This document shows positions 34,526 to 42,498 of a stretch of DNA of 64,000 bases, piece by piece. Each line of letters begins with the position of its first letter. Positions within the stretch are counted from its first letter, which is position 1. This DNA comes from an uncultured Muribaculaceae bacterium (GTDB taxonomy: Bacteria > Bacteroidota > Bacteroidia > Bacteroidales > Muribaculaceae). The notes beneath the pieces are model-generated. The model searched no databases. It was not told the DNA's origin and saw only the letters and a program-made list of their open reading frames with translations. The stretch covers positions 118,296-182,295 of the forward strand of contig CAJTME010000006.1 of NCBI GenBank assembly GCA_910577315.1, read 5' to 3'. Position numbers and translations under genes: made by a program.

Positions 34526-36307
34526 TCAGCGCAGGGCCACTTTGCTGGCGTGGCTGCCCGAGATTATGATATATAGCCCGGCGGGGAGGCTGATTGCCTG
34601 GCCTTCGCCCAGCATGGCTGCGGTGCGGCCGTCGGGAGTCACGACGGTTACGGGGCTGAGGGCGGTCACGGTGAGGCCGCTCACGGTCCATGGGCGTGCG
34701 GCGCTCTCGACATCAACCACGCCCGACGGATCGGAGACAAGGAGGGTTTCGGCGGCGGGATTGAAGATGACGCGCACGTCGTTGAGCACCTCGTCGTTAT
34801 GAATCTTTATGTTGGCGCCAATCTTCGAAAGGGAGTAGGGCTCGTGCTTTTTAAGGCGCGTTTCAGTGTCTGTCGGGGCGCCGTAGTCGACAGTTGTCCA
34901 GTCTTCCGTTGCAATCTTGAACTCGCCCTCGAGGGTGTCCAGGTGCATGCTGTACGTACCGTCTGTCTGATATTCAAATTTCAGGGAGAGGTCGTTCCAG
35001 CCGTTCATGGTGCCGCGCAGGTAGATGTCGAGCGGTTCGACAGGTTGTGCGCCGAACCAGTTGCCAATCACCTTGACGCGGTGTTTCAGCATGCCGAGGA
35101 CGTTCTGCATCTTGCCCTGGAGGTCGTCGTTGCCATACTGGGGCCAGCGTTCCTTGTCGGTTGACGCAGCCTCGGTGATACCGTTGATGTATGAGGTGAG
35201 GAATTCGTTGATGCCGGCATAGTTTTCGGCGCAGAACTCGGCCCATACTGATTTCACGGTCGACTGGAAGGCGGGGAATTTGACAAGCTCCTCAATCCAT
35301 ACGTTGTGGTAGGAACCGGCATAGAAATGGCCGTCCCAGTTTCCACGGAACATCGAGCTGCCGAAGTCCCACACCGGGCCGAATGTCCATTTGGATTCGT
35401 CGCCGCGCTCGCGGAACAGGTAGCACGAGCCGTGGAACGACTCGGTGTTGTCCATCAGTTCCTGAACCAGGTAGAAGCGGGCCAGGCTGTCGAAGTCGAG
35501 CAGGCTCTCGAGTTCTGACGAATCGGCCTTATCCTCGGCGTAGATGATGTCGTTGATGCGGCCGAGCGAGTTGGTGAGCCATTCGAGCTGTACGGGCGAC
35601 GCGTTGTCCATCGACTTGTCGTAGGTGAACCATATCGGATATTTGTTGCCGTCCTCGTCGGTCCAGTGCTCCATGATGGTGATGTGGGGGTCGGCGTCAT
35701 AGTTGTCCACTTCGACAATCCAGCCGCCCGAGGCTTGGGCGGGATCGGACGCGTTGTCGGGATCCTCGATGAAATCAGCCATTTCGGTGACGTTCACCCG
35801 CGTCTCGTCGACGCGGATGGTCTGTGTCATGAAATAAAGCCCCTTGTAGTCGCCGTTGTGGACATATTCCACCGGCACCATCTCGGGCGTCCAGGCCAGA
35901 CCCAAGCGGCGGGCGAGCTCAAAGCCGAGGGCGTTGCGCATGAACCCGAGGTTGTCGTCGGCGTGGGCGAGCAGGGCGAAGTGCTTGCTCTTGTCCATCC
36001 CGAGCAGCTTGGTCTTTTTGTTGAGTTTCAGTTTATATGGCTTCTTGTCGAATCCGTTCCACGTATAGTTTCCGCGGGCCTTGATTTCGGTGGCGACGGG
36101 CGCTTCTGCCGAGCCTACTGATTCAAATTCGGTGCCGTTTGCGTCGAGCCAGTAAGTTGCGTTGACATAACCCTGGTCCTTGCCGGTGATTTCAGTCCCG
36201 TTCTCGGTGTTGAGATATACCACGGGGAGGGTGCCGGACGGTTGGGTGGCTGATGCGCTCAGGGTGATGGCGGCCAGGATTGCCGCCGTCGTGTGCTTCA
36301 TCTTCAT
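34526..36307 (-). CDS. Secreted CotH-family kinase-like protein with T9SS-type C-terminus
   Basis: A 593-residue secreted protein. After the signal peptide (MKMKHTTAAILAAITLSASA) and a short Ig-like segment, the CotH domain fills about 45-400: IKARGNYTWNGFDKKPYKLK, LLAHADDNLGFMRNALGFEL and, near 300, FGPVWDFGSSMF, where the aspartate resembles the kinase metal ligand. CotH proteins have an atypical protein-kinase fold; the substrate here is unknown. A beta-sandwich (about 430-520) and a C-terminal sorting-like domain ending SKVALR follow, implying export by T9SS. Confidence 0.88.
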   Translation of the reverse strand: MKMKHTTAAILAAITLSASATQPSGTLPVVYLNTENGTEITGKDQGYVNATYWLDANGTEFESVGSAEAPVATEIKARGNYTWNGFDKKPYKLKLNKKTKLLGMDKSKHFALLAHADDNLGFMRNALGFELARRLGLAWTPEMVPVEYVHNGDYKGLYFMTQTIRVDETRVNVTEMADFIEDPDNASDPAQASGGWIVEVDNYDADPHITIMEHWTDEDGNKYPIWFTYDKSMDNASPVQLEWLTNSLGRINDIIYAEDKADSSELESLLDFDSLARFYLVQELMDNTESFHGSCYLFRERGDESKWTFGPVWDFGSSMFRGNWDGHFYAGSYHNVWIEELVKFPAFQSTVKSVWAEFCAENYAGINEFLTSYINGITEAASTDKERWPQYGNDDLQGKMQNVLGMLKHRVKVIGNWFGAQPVEPLDIYLRGTMNGWNDLSLKFEYQTDGTYSMHLDTLEGEFKIATEDWTTVDYGAPTDTETRLKKHEPYSLSKIGANIKIHNDEVLNDVRVIFNPAAETLLVSDPSGVVDVESAARPWTVSGLTVTALSPVTVVTPDGRTAAMLGEGQAISLPAGLYIIISGSHASKVALR

Positions 36308-36341
36308 GTGATTTGAGGTTGTGATAAGGTGATTTACAGCG

Positions 36342-36349
36342 CAAAATTA
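36342..36349 (-). promoter_or_regulatory. -7 box of the CotH-like gene
   Basis: TAATTTTG on the - strand, 35 bases before the CotH ATG, fits TAnnTTTG. The -33 box is not convincing. Confidence 0.5.
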
Positions 36350-36402
36350 GCAAAAATAAATGAAACGGCTGGCGGTCAGTTCCATATTTAAGGGTTTTTC
36401 AG

Positions 36403-36410
36403 TAAATTTG
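36403..36410 (+). promoter_or_regulatory. -7 box of the RNA methyltransferase gene
   Basis: TAAATTTG fits TAnnTTTG, 18 bases before the methyltransferase ATG, implying a leader of about 13 bases. Divergent to the CotH promoter. The -33 box is weak. Confidence 0.55.
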
Positions 36411-36428
36411 CCGCATAATCACTCACCT

Positions 36429-37232
36429 ATGCCTGTAATTGAAATAGATTCCCTCAGCCATCCCGGTGTGGAGGTGTTCTCCTCGCTGACCGAGGCCCAG
36501 CTCCGCAACCGTCTCAACCCCGGCGATGCCGTTTTCATCGCCGAAAGCCCCAAAGTTATAAATGTGGCCCTCGCCGCTGGCTACGAACCAGTGTCGCTGC
36601 TGTGCGAGCGGCGCCACATCGCCGGCGATGCCGCCGCGATTGTCGGAGCGTATCCCGACATGCCTGTCTACACCGGTTCGCGCGAGGTGCTGGGAGCCCT
36701 GACGGGCTATACGCTCACCCGCGGCGTGCTCTGTGCGATGCGTCGGCCGGCGCCGAGTCCGGTGGGTGATGTCGTGAGGGACGCCAGGAGGGTGGTGGTG
36801 ATTGACGGCGTGGTCGACACCACCAACATAGGCGCCATTTTCCGCTCGGCGGCAGCCCTCGGAATCGACGCCGTTTTGCTCACACCCCAGTCGTGCGACC
36901 CCTTCAACCGCCGTTCGGTTCGTGTTTCGATGGGTTCGGTGTTCCTCGTGCCGTGGACTTGGCTCGATGCCCCGGTGGCCTCGTTGAAAGACTATGGCTT
37001 CAAGACGGCTGCGATGGCCCTGCGTGATGATTCGGTGGGGATTGACGACCCGGCCCTGTGCTCCGAGCCCAGGCTTGCGATAGTGATGGGGACCGAAGGC
37101 GACGGCCTTGCCGACCATGTCATTGACGGCGCCGACTACACGGTGCGCATCCCAATGGCCCACGGTGTCGATTCGCTCAATGTCGCCGCCGCGGCCGCCG
37201 TGGCCTTCTGGCAGCTCCGCGCCAGGGACTGA
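36429..37232 (+). CDS. TrmH/SpoU family RNA 2'-O-methyltransferase
   Basis: A 267-residue SPOUT-class methyltransferase. The N-terminal substrate-binding domain (1-105) includes AVFIAESPKVINVALAAGY. The knotted catalytic domain has the three SpoU motifs: DTTNIGAIFRSAAALGIDAV, LAIVMGTEGDGL and IPMAHGVDSLNVAAAAAVAF. It would methylate a ribose in rRNA or tRNA with S-adenosylmethionine; the target nucleotide is not predictable. The ATG at 36429 gives a normal start; the few upstream in-frame codons overlap the promoter. Confidence 0.93.
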   Translation: MPVIEIDSLSHPGVEVFSSLTEAQLRNRLNPGDAVFIAESPKVINVALAAGYEPVSLLCERRHIAGDAAAIVGAYPDMPVYTGSREVLGALTGYTLTRGVLCAMRRPAPSPVGDVVRDARRVVVIDGVVDTTNIGAIFRSAAALGIDAVLLTPQSCDPFNRRSVRVSMGSVFLVPWTWLDAPVASLKDYGFKTAAMALRDDSVGIDDPALCSEPRLAIVMGTEGDGLADHVIDGADYTVRIPMAHGVDSLNVAAAAAVAFWQLRARD

Positions 37233-37240
37233 ACGGGTAT

Positions 37241-37274
37241 AAAAAAATAATGACGATTCTCACGAACCATCATT
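37241..37274 (-). terminator. Intrinsic terminator (leftward RNA and end of RNA methylase)
   Basis: An 11-bp stem (37249-37259 with 37264-37274, two G-U pairs on the - strand) with a GTGA tetraloop is followed on the - strand by seven T residues. It is strong for leftward transcription and weaker (CTTTT) for the + strand methyltransferase gene. Confidence 0.85.
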
Positions 37275-37399
37275 ACTTTTAAACATACTGTGTACTTAAT
37301 GTTAGATTAATATGTCTATTCCAGATCTTTGTTTAAATTTCCACTATGATATGTGTGTTAGTATTTTCTATGAAAAAGCATAGGTTGTCGTTTCATTTC
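37241..37399 (-). ncRNA. Candidate small RNA, about 160 nt
   Basis: No protein gene lies here, but a consensus promoter (37405-37436) and a strong intrinsic terminator (37241-37274) face each other correctly on the - strand, about 160 bases apart. The transcript would start near 37399, contain a small hairpin (CTATG/CATAG, 37383-37368) and end in a U run. A 12-codon reading frame starting MKRQPM occurs near the 5' end but has no clear ribosome site. I do not recognise the RNA family. Confidence 0.5.
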
Positions 37400-37404
37400 C
37401 GATG

Positions 37405-37436
37405 CAAAGTTATAACTAATAATTTGACTGTGCAAA
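37405..37436 (-). promoter_or_regulatory. Promoter of the candidate small RNA
   Basis: TTTG (37436-37433), a 20-base spacer and TAACTTTG (37412-37405) on the - strand match the Bacteroidota promoter in both boxes and spacing. No coding gene lies within 170 bases downstream on that strand. Confidence 0.7.
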
Positions 37437-37742
37437 TTTAGGGACAGGTCTCCAAAATGGGGTAGGAGACTATTTTTTTAGCAAAATGCAATAAATTTAG
37501 TCGATGTTTTAACTAAATCAAGGTTAAGACATCCAAAAGCCGCTTGATAGGCCGATAGTCCGTTACAAATTTTGTAAGATTTAAAATATGTTAAAATATG
37601 GATGGTGGCGAACAATATGTTATATAACATGATTTTACAGCGGCTTTTGCCTTTTTTTGCTGTCAAAATGGCCGAAAAGACTTGTTCAGGAGCCCTGCGC
37701 AACACAGGTGCGCGATGGGGTGGGTGATAAATTGTAAGTACA
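37437..37742. other. AT-rich intergenic region with a long-range inverted repeat
   Basis: Non-coding, AT-rich. It holds a 10-base inverted repeat, AAAAGCCGCT at 37535-37544 and its complement at 37639-37648, separated by 94 bases and followed by a run of seven T (37652-37658). This could be the closing stem of an RNA, but no promoter was found. A weak reading frame on the - strand was rejected. Confidence 0.35.
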
Positions 37743-37780
37743 ATTAAAGGGTTCCGCGTCTTCTCGCGGAACCCTTTAAT
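37743..37780 (-). terminator. Hairpin terminator after the alpha-amylase gene
   Basis: A perfect 16-bp stem (37743-37758 with 37765-37780) with a 6-base loop, 19 bases beyond the amylase stop. The stem begins and ends in A-T pairs; no further T run follows. Confidence 0.75.
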
Positions 37781-37798
37781 CACATGTTAAGTCGGTGA

Positions 37799-39214
37799 TT
37801 AGTTGGCGTAGAGGATGTAGGAGGTCATGGGAGCCACGCGGCCTTCGAGATTGCCTTTGGAAACTTTGAACTTGTTGCCGTAGACGGCATCGGCATATTC
37901 GCCGTCGGGCAGCGAGGTAGCCATCTTGACTTTCTGCTCCTTGTCGGAGAAGTTCACCAGTGCTGCGCCGGCGTCGCCGCGGCAGATTTCAATCACGGCA
38001 CCTTCCTTGGCGGTGGTGATTTCCTCGGCTTTGCCGCTCATTGCGGTGCGGAACTTGTTGGCGGCCACTACTTCGGGATGCTTGAACTCATCGTTGCCGC
38101 GGGCGCCGATGCGGTTGTTGCCCCAGTAGTTCTCGCGGGTGCTGCCGGCGGGACGGCTGTAGAAGAGGGGACGTCCGTGCTGGCGGGCGGTGAGGAACAC
38201 CCATCCCATGCGCATCATCTCGTCGGTCATGTCGGCCGATTCGTGGGCGTTGCAGTAGGTGTCGTGGCTCTCGACCCAGGTAACGAGGTGGTCGGGGGTC
38301 GACGAGTGATACCAGTTTGTCAGCATGTCCTCGTTCACCTTGCCTGCGCGGAGGGCGTCGCGGAGCACGTGGCCATACGAGCTGGCGGTCATGTCCATGT
38401 ATTCCTCATATTCTTTTTCGGGCACGTTCTTGTCCTGAAGCACCTCGCCGTAGATGTAGAGCGAGTCGGGCATCAGCAGGGTCAGACCCTTCACGCCCTC
38501 GCGGCCCGTGGCCACGTCCCAGAAGTTGTTGCGCTCGGCCTTGGGGTCGAGGGGATCGGAGTGCACGCCGATGTGCTTGGCGGTGTCATAGCGGAAGCCG
38601 CGCGCGCCCAGGTTGATGAGGTCGTTGACATACTGGAGGTAGTAGTACTGGAAGTCGGGATTCTCGGTGTTTACGTCGGGAAGTGCGCCCATCTCGCCGG
38701 TGGTGCATTCGAGGCGGTCGTTGTAGTCCCGGATGGGGGTGAAGCCGTTGGCGTGGTAGAGGTTCTCGTGACCGCCGACAGCGTTGTCGAGGTTGGGGAG
38801 CACGGCGGTGTGGTCGATGGCTGTGTGGTTGGGAAGCACGTCGACGATTACTTTCACGCCATAGTGGCGCGCGCTGTCACACATGTTGCGGAAATCGTCG
38901 CGGCTGCCGAGCATGTAGTTGCCGATTCGCCAGTCGGTCGGTTGGTAATAATAATACCATTTGCCCATAACCGAATCGCCTTCCTCGCTGAACAGGGCCA
39001 TGCCTCCGCCGTCGCCGACATAGCAGGTCTGCACGGGCGAGGTCTGCACGTAGGCGTAACCTGCGGCGGCGATGTCTTTCATGTTTGCGGCGATGGTGTC
39101 GAGGCTCCATGTCCATGCGTGGAGGATGGTCTCGTCCTCGGTGGGAGCCTGGGCCATAGCGGCCGGTGCGGTGGATGCGAGGGCTAAGCCCAGAAGTAAG
39201 TATGATGCTTTCAT
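37799..39214 (-). CDS. Secreted alpha-amylase family protein (GH13)
   Basis: A 471-residue secreted glycoside hydrolase with signal peptide MKASYLLLGLALASTAPAAMA. The (beta/alpha)8 barrel carries the GH13 motifs in order: VIVDVLPNHTA (region I), GFRYDTAKHIG with the nucleophile Asp (region II), LYIYGEVLQ with the acid/base Glu (region III) and TWVESHDTYCN with the third Asp (region IV). A C-terminal beta domain (about 390-471) follows. It should cleave alpha-1,4-glucans in the periplasm or outside. It is a single gene with its own -7 box and terminator, not next to susC/susD genes. Confidence 0.95.
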   Translation of the reverse strand: MKASYLLLGLALASTAPAAMAQAPTEDETILHAWTWSLDTIAANMKDIAAAGYAYVQTSPVQTCYVGDGGGMALFSEEGDSVMGKWYYYYQPTDWRIGNYMLGSRDDFRNMCDSARHYGVKVIVDVLPNHTAIDHTAVLPNLDNAVGGHENLYHANGFTPIRDYNDRLECTTGEMGALPDVNTENPDFQYYYLQYVNDLINLGARGFRYDTAKHIGVHSDPLDPKAERNNFWDVATGREGVKGLTLLMPDSLYIYGEVLQDKNVPEKEYEEYMDMTASSYGHVLRDALRAGKVNEDMLTNWYHSSTPDHLVTWVESHDTYCNAHESADMTDEMMRMGWVFLTARQHGRPLFYSRPAGSTRENYWGNNRIGARGNDEFKHPEVVAANKFRTAMSGKAEEITTAKEGAVIEICRGDAGAALVNFSDKEQKVKMATSLPDGEYADAVYGNKFKVSKGNLEGRVAPMTSYILYAN

Positions 39215-39235
39215 GTTATAATGTTAAAGTTTCCA

Positions 39236-39243
39236 CAAAGTTA
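39236..39243 (-). promoter_or_regulatory. -7 box of the alpha-amylase gene
   Basis: TAACTTTG on the - strand, 21 bases before the amylase ATG, fits TAnnTTTG. The -33 position holds only ATTT. Confidence 0.5.
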
Positions 39244-39306
39244 ATTATTATTTTGCAAATATTAAATACCGCCCGCCAAAAATGCTGATAAATAACCATA
39301 AAAATA

Positions 39307-39338
39307 GTTGCACGGATGGAGCGTAAGGCGTAATTTTG
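39307..39338 (+). promoter_or_regulatory. Promoter of the C40 peptidase / sigma factor pair
   Basis: GTTG at 39307-39310 (one mismatch to TTTG), a 20-base spacer and TAATTTTG at 39331-39338. Transcription would start near 39344, only about 9 bases before the ATG at 39353; an in-frame GTG lies exactly at 39344. Confidence 0.65.
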
Positions 39339-39352
39339 CACCTGTGAAACCG

Positions 39353-39928
39353 ATGAATCAGCTCATATCCATTCTTGTCGTGGCCGTTCTGGTGGCCGGC
39401 TTCTCCTCGTGCACTTCGTCGCGCCACATCTCGCGCAAGGACTGGTATGAGAACTATGACGACTACGGGCGCCCGCTGCCCGACCGAAAAGGCCGTTCAA
39501 AGTCGGGCAAAAAAAAGGGCGGCAAGGTGAAGCCGCCAAAGATTGTCGCCACCGGCACCGCCCGCGATGTCATCGACCTGGCCTACGGCTGGCTCGGAAC
39601 ACCCTACCGTTACGGCGGCGACTCCCGTCACGGCACCGATTGCTCGGGCCTCACATGCTATGCTTTCGAGAACGGCGCCGGCATAAAACTGCCGCGCAGC
39701 AGCAGCGACCAGGCCGATTATTGCAAAAAAATTTCAGAACGTGACCTCCGTCCCGGCGACCTCGTGTTTTTCGTCAACAAAGCCGGCGGAAGCCGCATAA
39801 ACCACGTGGGCCTGTATGTGGGCGAGGGCAAGATGATTCATGCCTCGTCATCCCAGGGGGTGACCGTGACCAGCCTTGACGACCCCTACTGGCGCGCGCG
39901 GCTTTATCGTTGTGGACGTGTGCTATGA
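39353..39928 (+). CDS. NlpC/P60 (C40) peptidase lipoprotein
   Basis: A 191-residue cell-wall peptidase. The lipoprotein signal MNQLISILVVAVLVAGFSSC ends with the modified Cys20. A basic linker follows (residues 45-62, rich in Lys). The NlpC/P60 domain (about 70-191) contains GTDCSGLTCYAF with the nucleophile Cys, INHVGLYVG with the catalytic His, and MIHASSSQGV. It should cleave stem peptides at D-Glu to diamino-acid bonds in the periplasm. The stop overlaps the start of the sigma factor gene (ATGA). Confidence 0.93.
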   Translation: MNQLISILVVAVLVAGFSSCTSSRHISRKDWYENYDDYGRPLPDRKGRSKSGKKKGGKVKPPKIVATGTARDVIDLAYGWLGTPYRYGGDSRHGTDCSGLTCYAFENGAGIKLPRSSSDQADYCKKISERDLRPGDLVFFVNKAGGSRINHVGLYVGEGKMIHASSSQGVTVTSLDDPYWRARLYRCGRVL

Positions 39929-40428
39929 CCCGCGCCAGGTTCGAACATGAGTTCAAGGCCCTTTACCTGCCCCTGGGCATGTATGCGCTCCGTCTTGTCG
40001 GCGACGTCGACAAGGCCGAGGACATCGTCCAGGAGGCGTTTGTCAAGGTTTGGGAAATTGTTGAGCAGGGAGCCGGCATAGCCGACTTCAAGGCCTACAT
40101 GTACCGCGCGGTGCGTAACGTCGCCCTCGGTCATCTGCGCGATGCCGGCCGCTTTGTTCCCATCGACGAGGCCACCGAGGTGGTTGCCGACACCATCGAC
40201 ACCTCCGAGCGCGACGCCCGTCTGTGGCGGGCCATCGACGGACTGCCGTCACGCTGCCGCGAGGTGTTCCTGATGAGCAAACGCGACGGACTCTCCAATG
40301 TCGAGATTGCCGCCGAACTCGGCATCTCCGTGAAGACTGTCGAAAACCAGATGACAAAGGCCTTCGCCCGCCTCCGCTCAGCCCTCACCGCCAGCGGCGG
40401 CAAAGCCTTCTTCCTCCCGTTCCTGTAA
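39925..40428 (+). CDS. ECF sigma factor of the sigma / anti-sigma / TonB regulon
   Basis: A 167-residue ECF sigma factor of the Bacteroidota FecI-like type. Region 2 is at about 10-80 (DKAEDIVQEAFVKVWE, then DFKAYMYRAVRNVALGHLRD). Region 4 is at 110-165 (LPSRCREVFLMSKRDGLSN, VEIAAELGISVKTVENQM). It would be held by the anti-sigma protein encoded at 42043 and released when the STN-TonB receptor binds its ligand. Unusually, a - strand T9SS cargo gene separates it from that partner. Start overlaps the C40 peptidase stop, so the two are co-translated. Confidence 0.95.
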   Translation: MTRARFEHEFKALYLPLGMYALRLVGDVDKAEDIVQEAFVKVWEIVEQGAGIADFKAYMYRAVRNVALGHLRDAGRFVPIDEATEVVADTIDTSERDARLWRAIDGLPSRCREVFLMSKRDGLSNVEIAAELGISVKTVENQMTKAFARLRSALTASGGKAFFLPFL

Positions 40429-40452
40429 ATCCCGCTCGGCCACAAAAAGCGA

Positions 40453-41832
40453 TTACCGGATTATTATTTTGCAAGTGTCAACCATTCTGCCGTCTACGAT
40501 TACAGAGAATAGGTACAATCCTGATGAAAGGTTTGCGGTAGGAACTGAAACTTGCGGAGACGTCGCTCCTACATTATAAGAAGCCATTACCGCACCGTTG
40601 AGATTGGAAACTTCCACACGTCTGTCGGAGCCTTCAGGGATTGTCATGACGACAGGCGTGCCTGCCGGGGCCGGATTTGGAGTCGCTGCCACCTTGGTTT
40701 CCTCCCGGACTACTTTTGCCACGCCCGAAGTCTTATCAATCCGGTAGAAACGGTTTGTCCTGGTATATTTATTGTCGGAATCATACCAATGGTATTCTAT
40801 CTGAGCGAGTAGGTGGTTGTCTGATTTGAAAATCTCGACATGGGGCGTGTCGGCACAATCTGCGCCAAGGGGAATTGAATAGACGATATTGCCGTCCTCG
40901 GTCACAATTTCGATACCCGAAATGTGCAATCCGTAGCGGATTGAACGAATATCTTCCTCTCCGTCTCCGTCACGGTCGGAAGATGTGATGCCGAAAAGAA
41001 ATTCCGCCTCGTTCCACCCCTCGCTCTCCGAACTGTCCGGGATGCTGGAACCCTCTGTCACTTCCGCTTTCATTCTGACATACTCAAACTTTTCATCATC
41101 ATTGAAGAACGTTTGGGAGAAAGGAAGCCAAAGACCACCGTTCCAATCGTTCAGATTGGCCACGTCGTAACACTTGGCGACGATCAGATTTCTTACAGGC
41201 ACATCGTAAGATTGGCGACCCTGCCAATCTCCATCGTATGTGTTGACGGTGGTGGCATAGTTGCATGCAATCCCGAATTTATTGTCGGGAAGAAGATAAT
41301 ATTCCACCGATTTCAGATACTCCTGAAAATCATACGGAGTATTATTGTCGATAGGAAAACCGACAAAAACGGTCGTTCCGTCCGTACGGGCGTTTGAGCG
41401 AAGATAGTCGAGAGTCAGCGAAGGCATGTAGGGGCTCTCCATATCGTATAGCATTTGGATGAAGGCCTCCTTTCTCGCCTCCATGTCGGAAGTGGAAGGT
41501 ACGCCATCAGTCCACTCTCCCGTTTCACGCGAGAGAGTTCTGGTCAACACCTTTGTGCCGGTGGATTGACGCGACTCGTAAACAGTGTAGGGATGGAAGT
41601 AGCTGAAACTGAACTCCTTCAGGGGTTTCAGTTCAAAATCGAAAATTTGGGCATAGCCTTTAGTGCCGTATCCGTACTCATCTGATGAAAAATAGATTGC
41701 GGCCTCTCCATTTTTCATATAAGCCCCGGGAATGAAACGGGTGTCGGCATTTTCCATTTCTTTTACAAGGGTTTGCGAAAAAGCGCAAACAGAAACAGAA
41801 AGCGATAGGCAAAGAAGTGGAAGTTTCTTCAT
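40453..41832 (-). CDS. T9SS cargo protein of unknown function
   Basis: A 459-residue secreted protein: signal peptide MKKLPLLCLSLSVSVCAFS, then QTLVKEMENAD. The large middle region has no domain I recognise. Residues about 385-459 form a T9SS type A sorting domain (KVAATPNPAPAGTPVVM, VEVSNLNGAVMAS, LSSGLYLFSV, ending CKIIIR). A Ca-binding-like DRDGDGEEDI occurs near 305. The gene is more AT-rich than its neighbours and runs against them, between the sigma and anti-sigma genes, which suggests a later insertion. The ATG at 41832 starts the signal peptide; a consensus promoter lies 71 bases upstream. Confidence 0.85.
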   Translation of the reverse strand: MKKLPLLCLSLSVSVCAFSQTLVKEMENADTRFIPGAYMKNGEAAIYFSSDEYGYGTKGYAQIFDFELKPLKEFSFSYFHPYTVYESRQSTGTKVLTRTLSRETGEWTDGVPSTSDMEARKEAFIQMLYDMESPYMPSLTLDYLRSNARTDGTTVFVGFPIDNNTPYDFQEYLKSVEYYLLPDNKFGIACNYATTVNTYDGDWQGRQSYDVPVRNLIVAKCYDVANLNDWNGGLWLPFSQTFFNDDEKFEYVRMKAEVTEGSSIPDSSESEGWNEAEFLFGITSSDRDGDGEEDIRSIRYGLHISGIEIVTEDGNIVYSIPLGADCADTPHVEIFKSDNHLLAQIEYHWYDSDNKYTRTNRFYRIDKTSGVAKVVREETKVAATPNPAPAGTPVVMTIPEGSDRRVEVSNLNGAVMASYNVGATSPQVSVPTANLSSGLYLFSVIVDGRMVDTCKIIIR

Positions 41833-41902
41833 AAGTGAGTGGGAGAAATTGTTTATATCCTTTTTCCAAAATGACATGAACGGAGCCATATCTATCCAAT
41901 CG

Positions 41903-41934
41903 CAAATATAGATAAGATTCTTGACATCAACAAA
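41903..41934 (-). promoter_or_regulatory. Promoter of the T9SS cargo gene
   Basis: TTTG (41934-41931), a 20-base spacer and TATATTTG (41910-41903) on the - strand match the Bacteroidota promoter in full. Predicted start near 41897, leader about 65 bases. The opposite strand between here and 42042 carries CATAGGGGTTT at about 41991-42001, a possible site for the anti-sigma gene. Confidence 0.75.
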
Positions 41935-42042
41935 TAAAATCGGTATTATTCCAACGCTCCCCCATACTTCGCAAATTTTTTTCATCTGCGCATAGGGGTT
42001 TCGGCCGCAAAGTGCGTCTTAGGGATGTAAACAGTCATTGAA

Positions 42043-42498
42043 ATGGAAAAATTTGACGAAAACATCAGCTTTGTGGCCCGGCACTGGCGCCCGGGTGCCT
42101 TCTCGGCTTCCGCAGGGTGGCGCCGTCTCGGCATCCCCCGCGCCGGATGGGCGCGCTGGCGCGTCGCCGCCTCAATCGCCGCCGGCGCGGTGCTCGCCGC
42201 ATCGGCCATCATATATAATATTGTGACGCCCGGAACGCCCGAGCCGTCAGTTCCCACCGAAAACATAACCACACCCGCACCTTCCTCAACTCCCGAAATC
42301 AAGCGTATAGAATTTGACAACCGGCCCATAGCGGTCGTGGCGGCGGAAATAGAGAAAGTCTATGGCGTGAAACTCGGCAATGTGCCCGATGACGACATAC
42401 GCCTGTCGCTGAGCTACGAGGGAACCGCTGCAGACCTCGTCGACACCATCAACGACCTCCTCGGAACCGAAATTGAAATCGTCGGCCATGATGAGTAA
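42043..42498 (+). CDS. Minimal FecR-like anti-sigma protein (DUF4974)
   Basis: A 151-residue inner-membrane protein. A short cytoplasmic N-terminus (1-40, with VARHWRPGAFSASAGWRR) would bind the sigma factor. One membrane helix follows (about 41-60), then a Pro/Thr-rich linker and a DUF4974 domain (about 85-150: IEFDNRPIAVVAAEIEKVYG, LSLSYEGTAADLVDTINDLL), the part that contacts the receptor's STN domain. The usual FecR middle domain is absent, so the protein is less than half the normal length. It overlaps the receptor gene. Confidence 0.85.
   Translation: MEKFDENISFVARHWRPGAFSASAGWRRLGIPRAGWARWRVAASIAAGAVLAASAIIYNIVTPGTPEPSVPTENITTPAPSSTPEIKRIEFDNRPIAVVAAEIEKVYGVKLGNVPDDDIRLSLSYEGTAADLVDTINDLLGTEIEIVGHDE

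Noticed and set aside
37478..37783. Possible 101-residue protein on the - strand in the large intergenic gap
   Set aside because: It begins inside the amylase terminator hairpin, has AT-rich codon use unlike the genome and no recognisable domain.
38078..39187. Open frame of 369 codons on the + strand
   Set aside because: Antisense shadow of the GH13 alpha-amylase, whose four catalytic motifs are intact.
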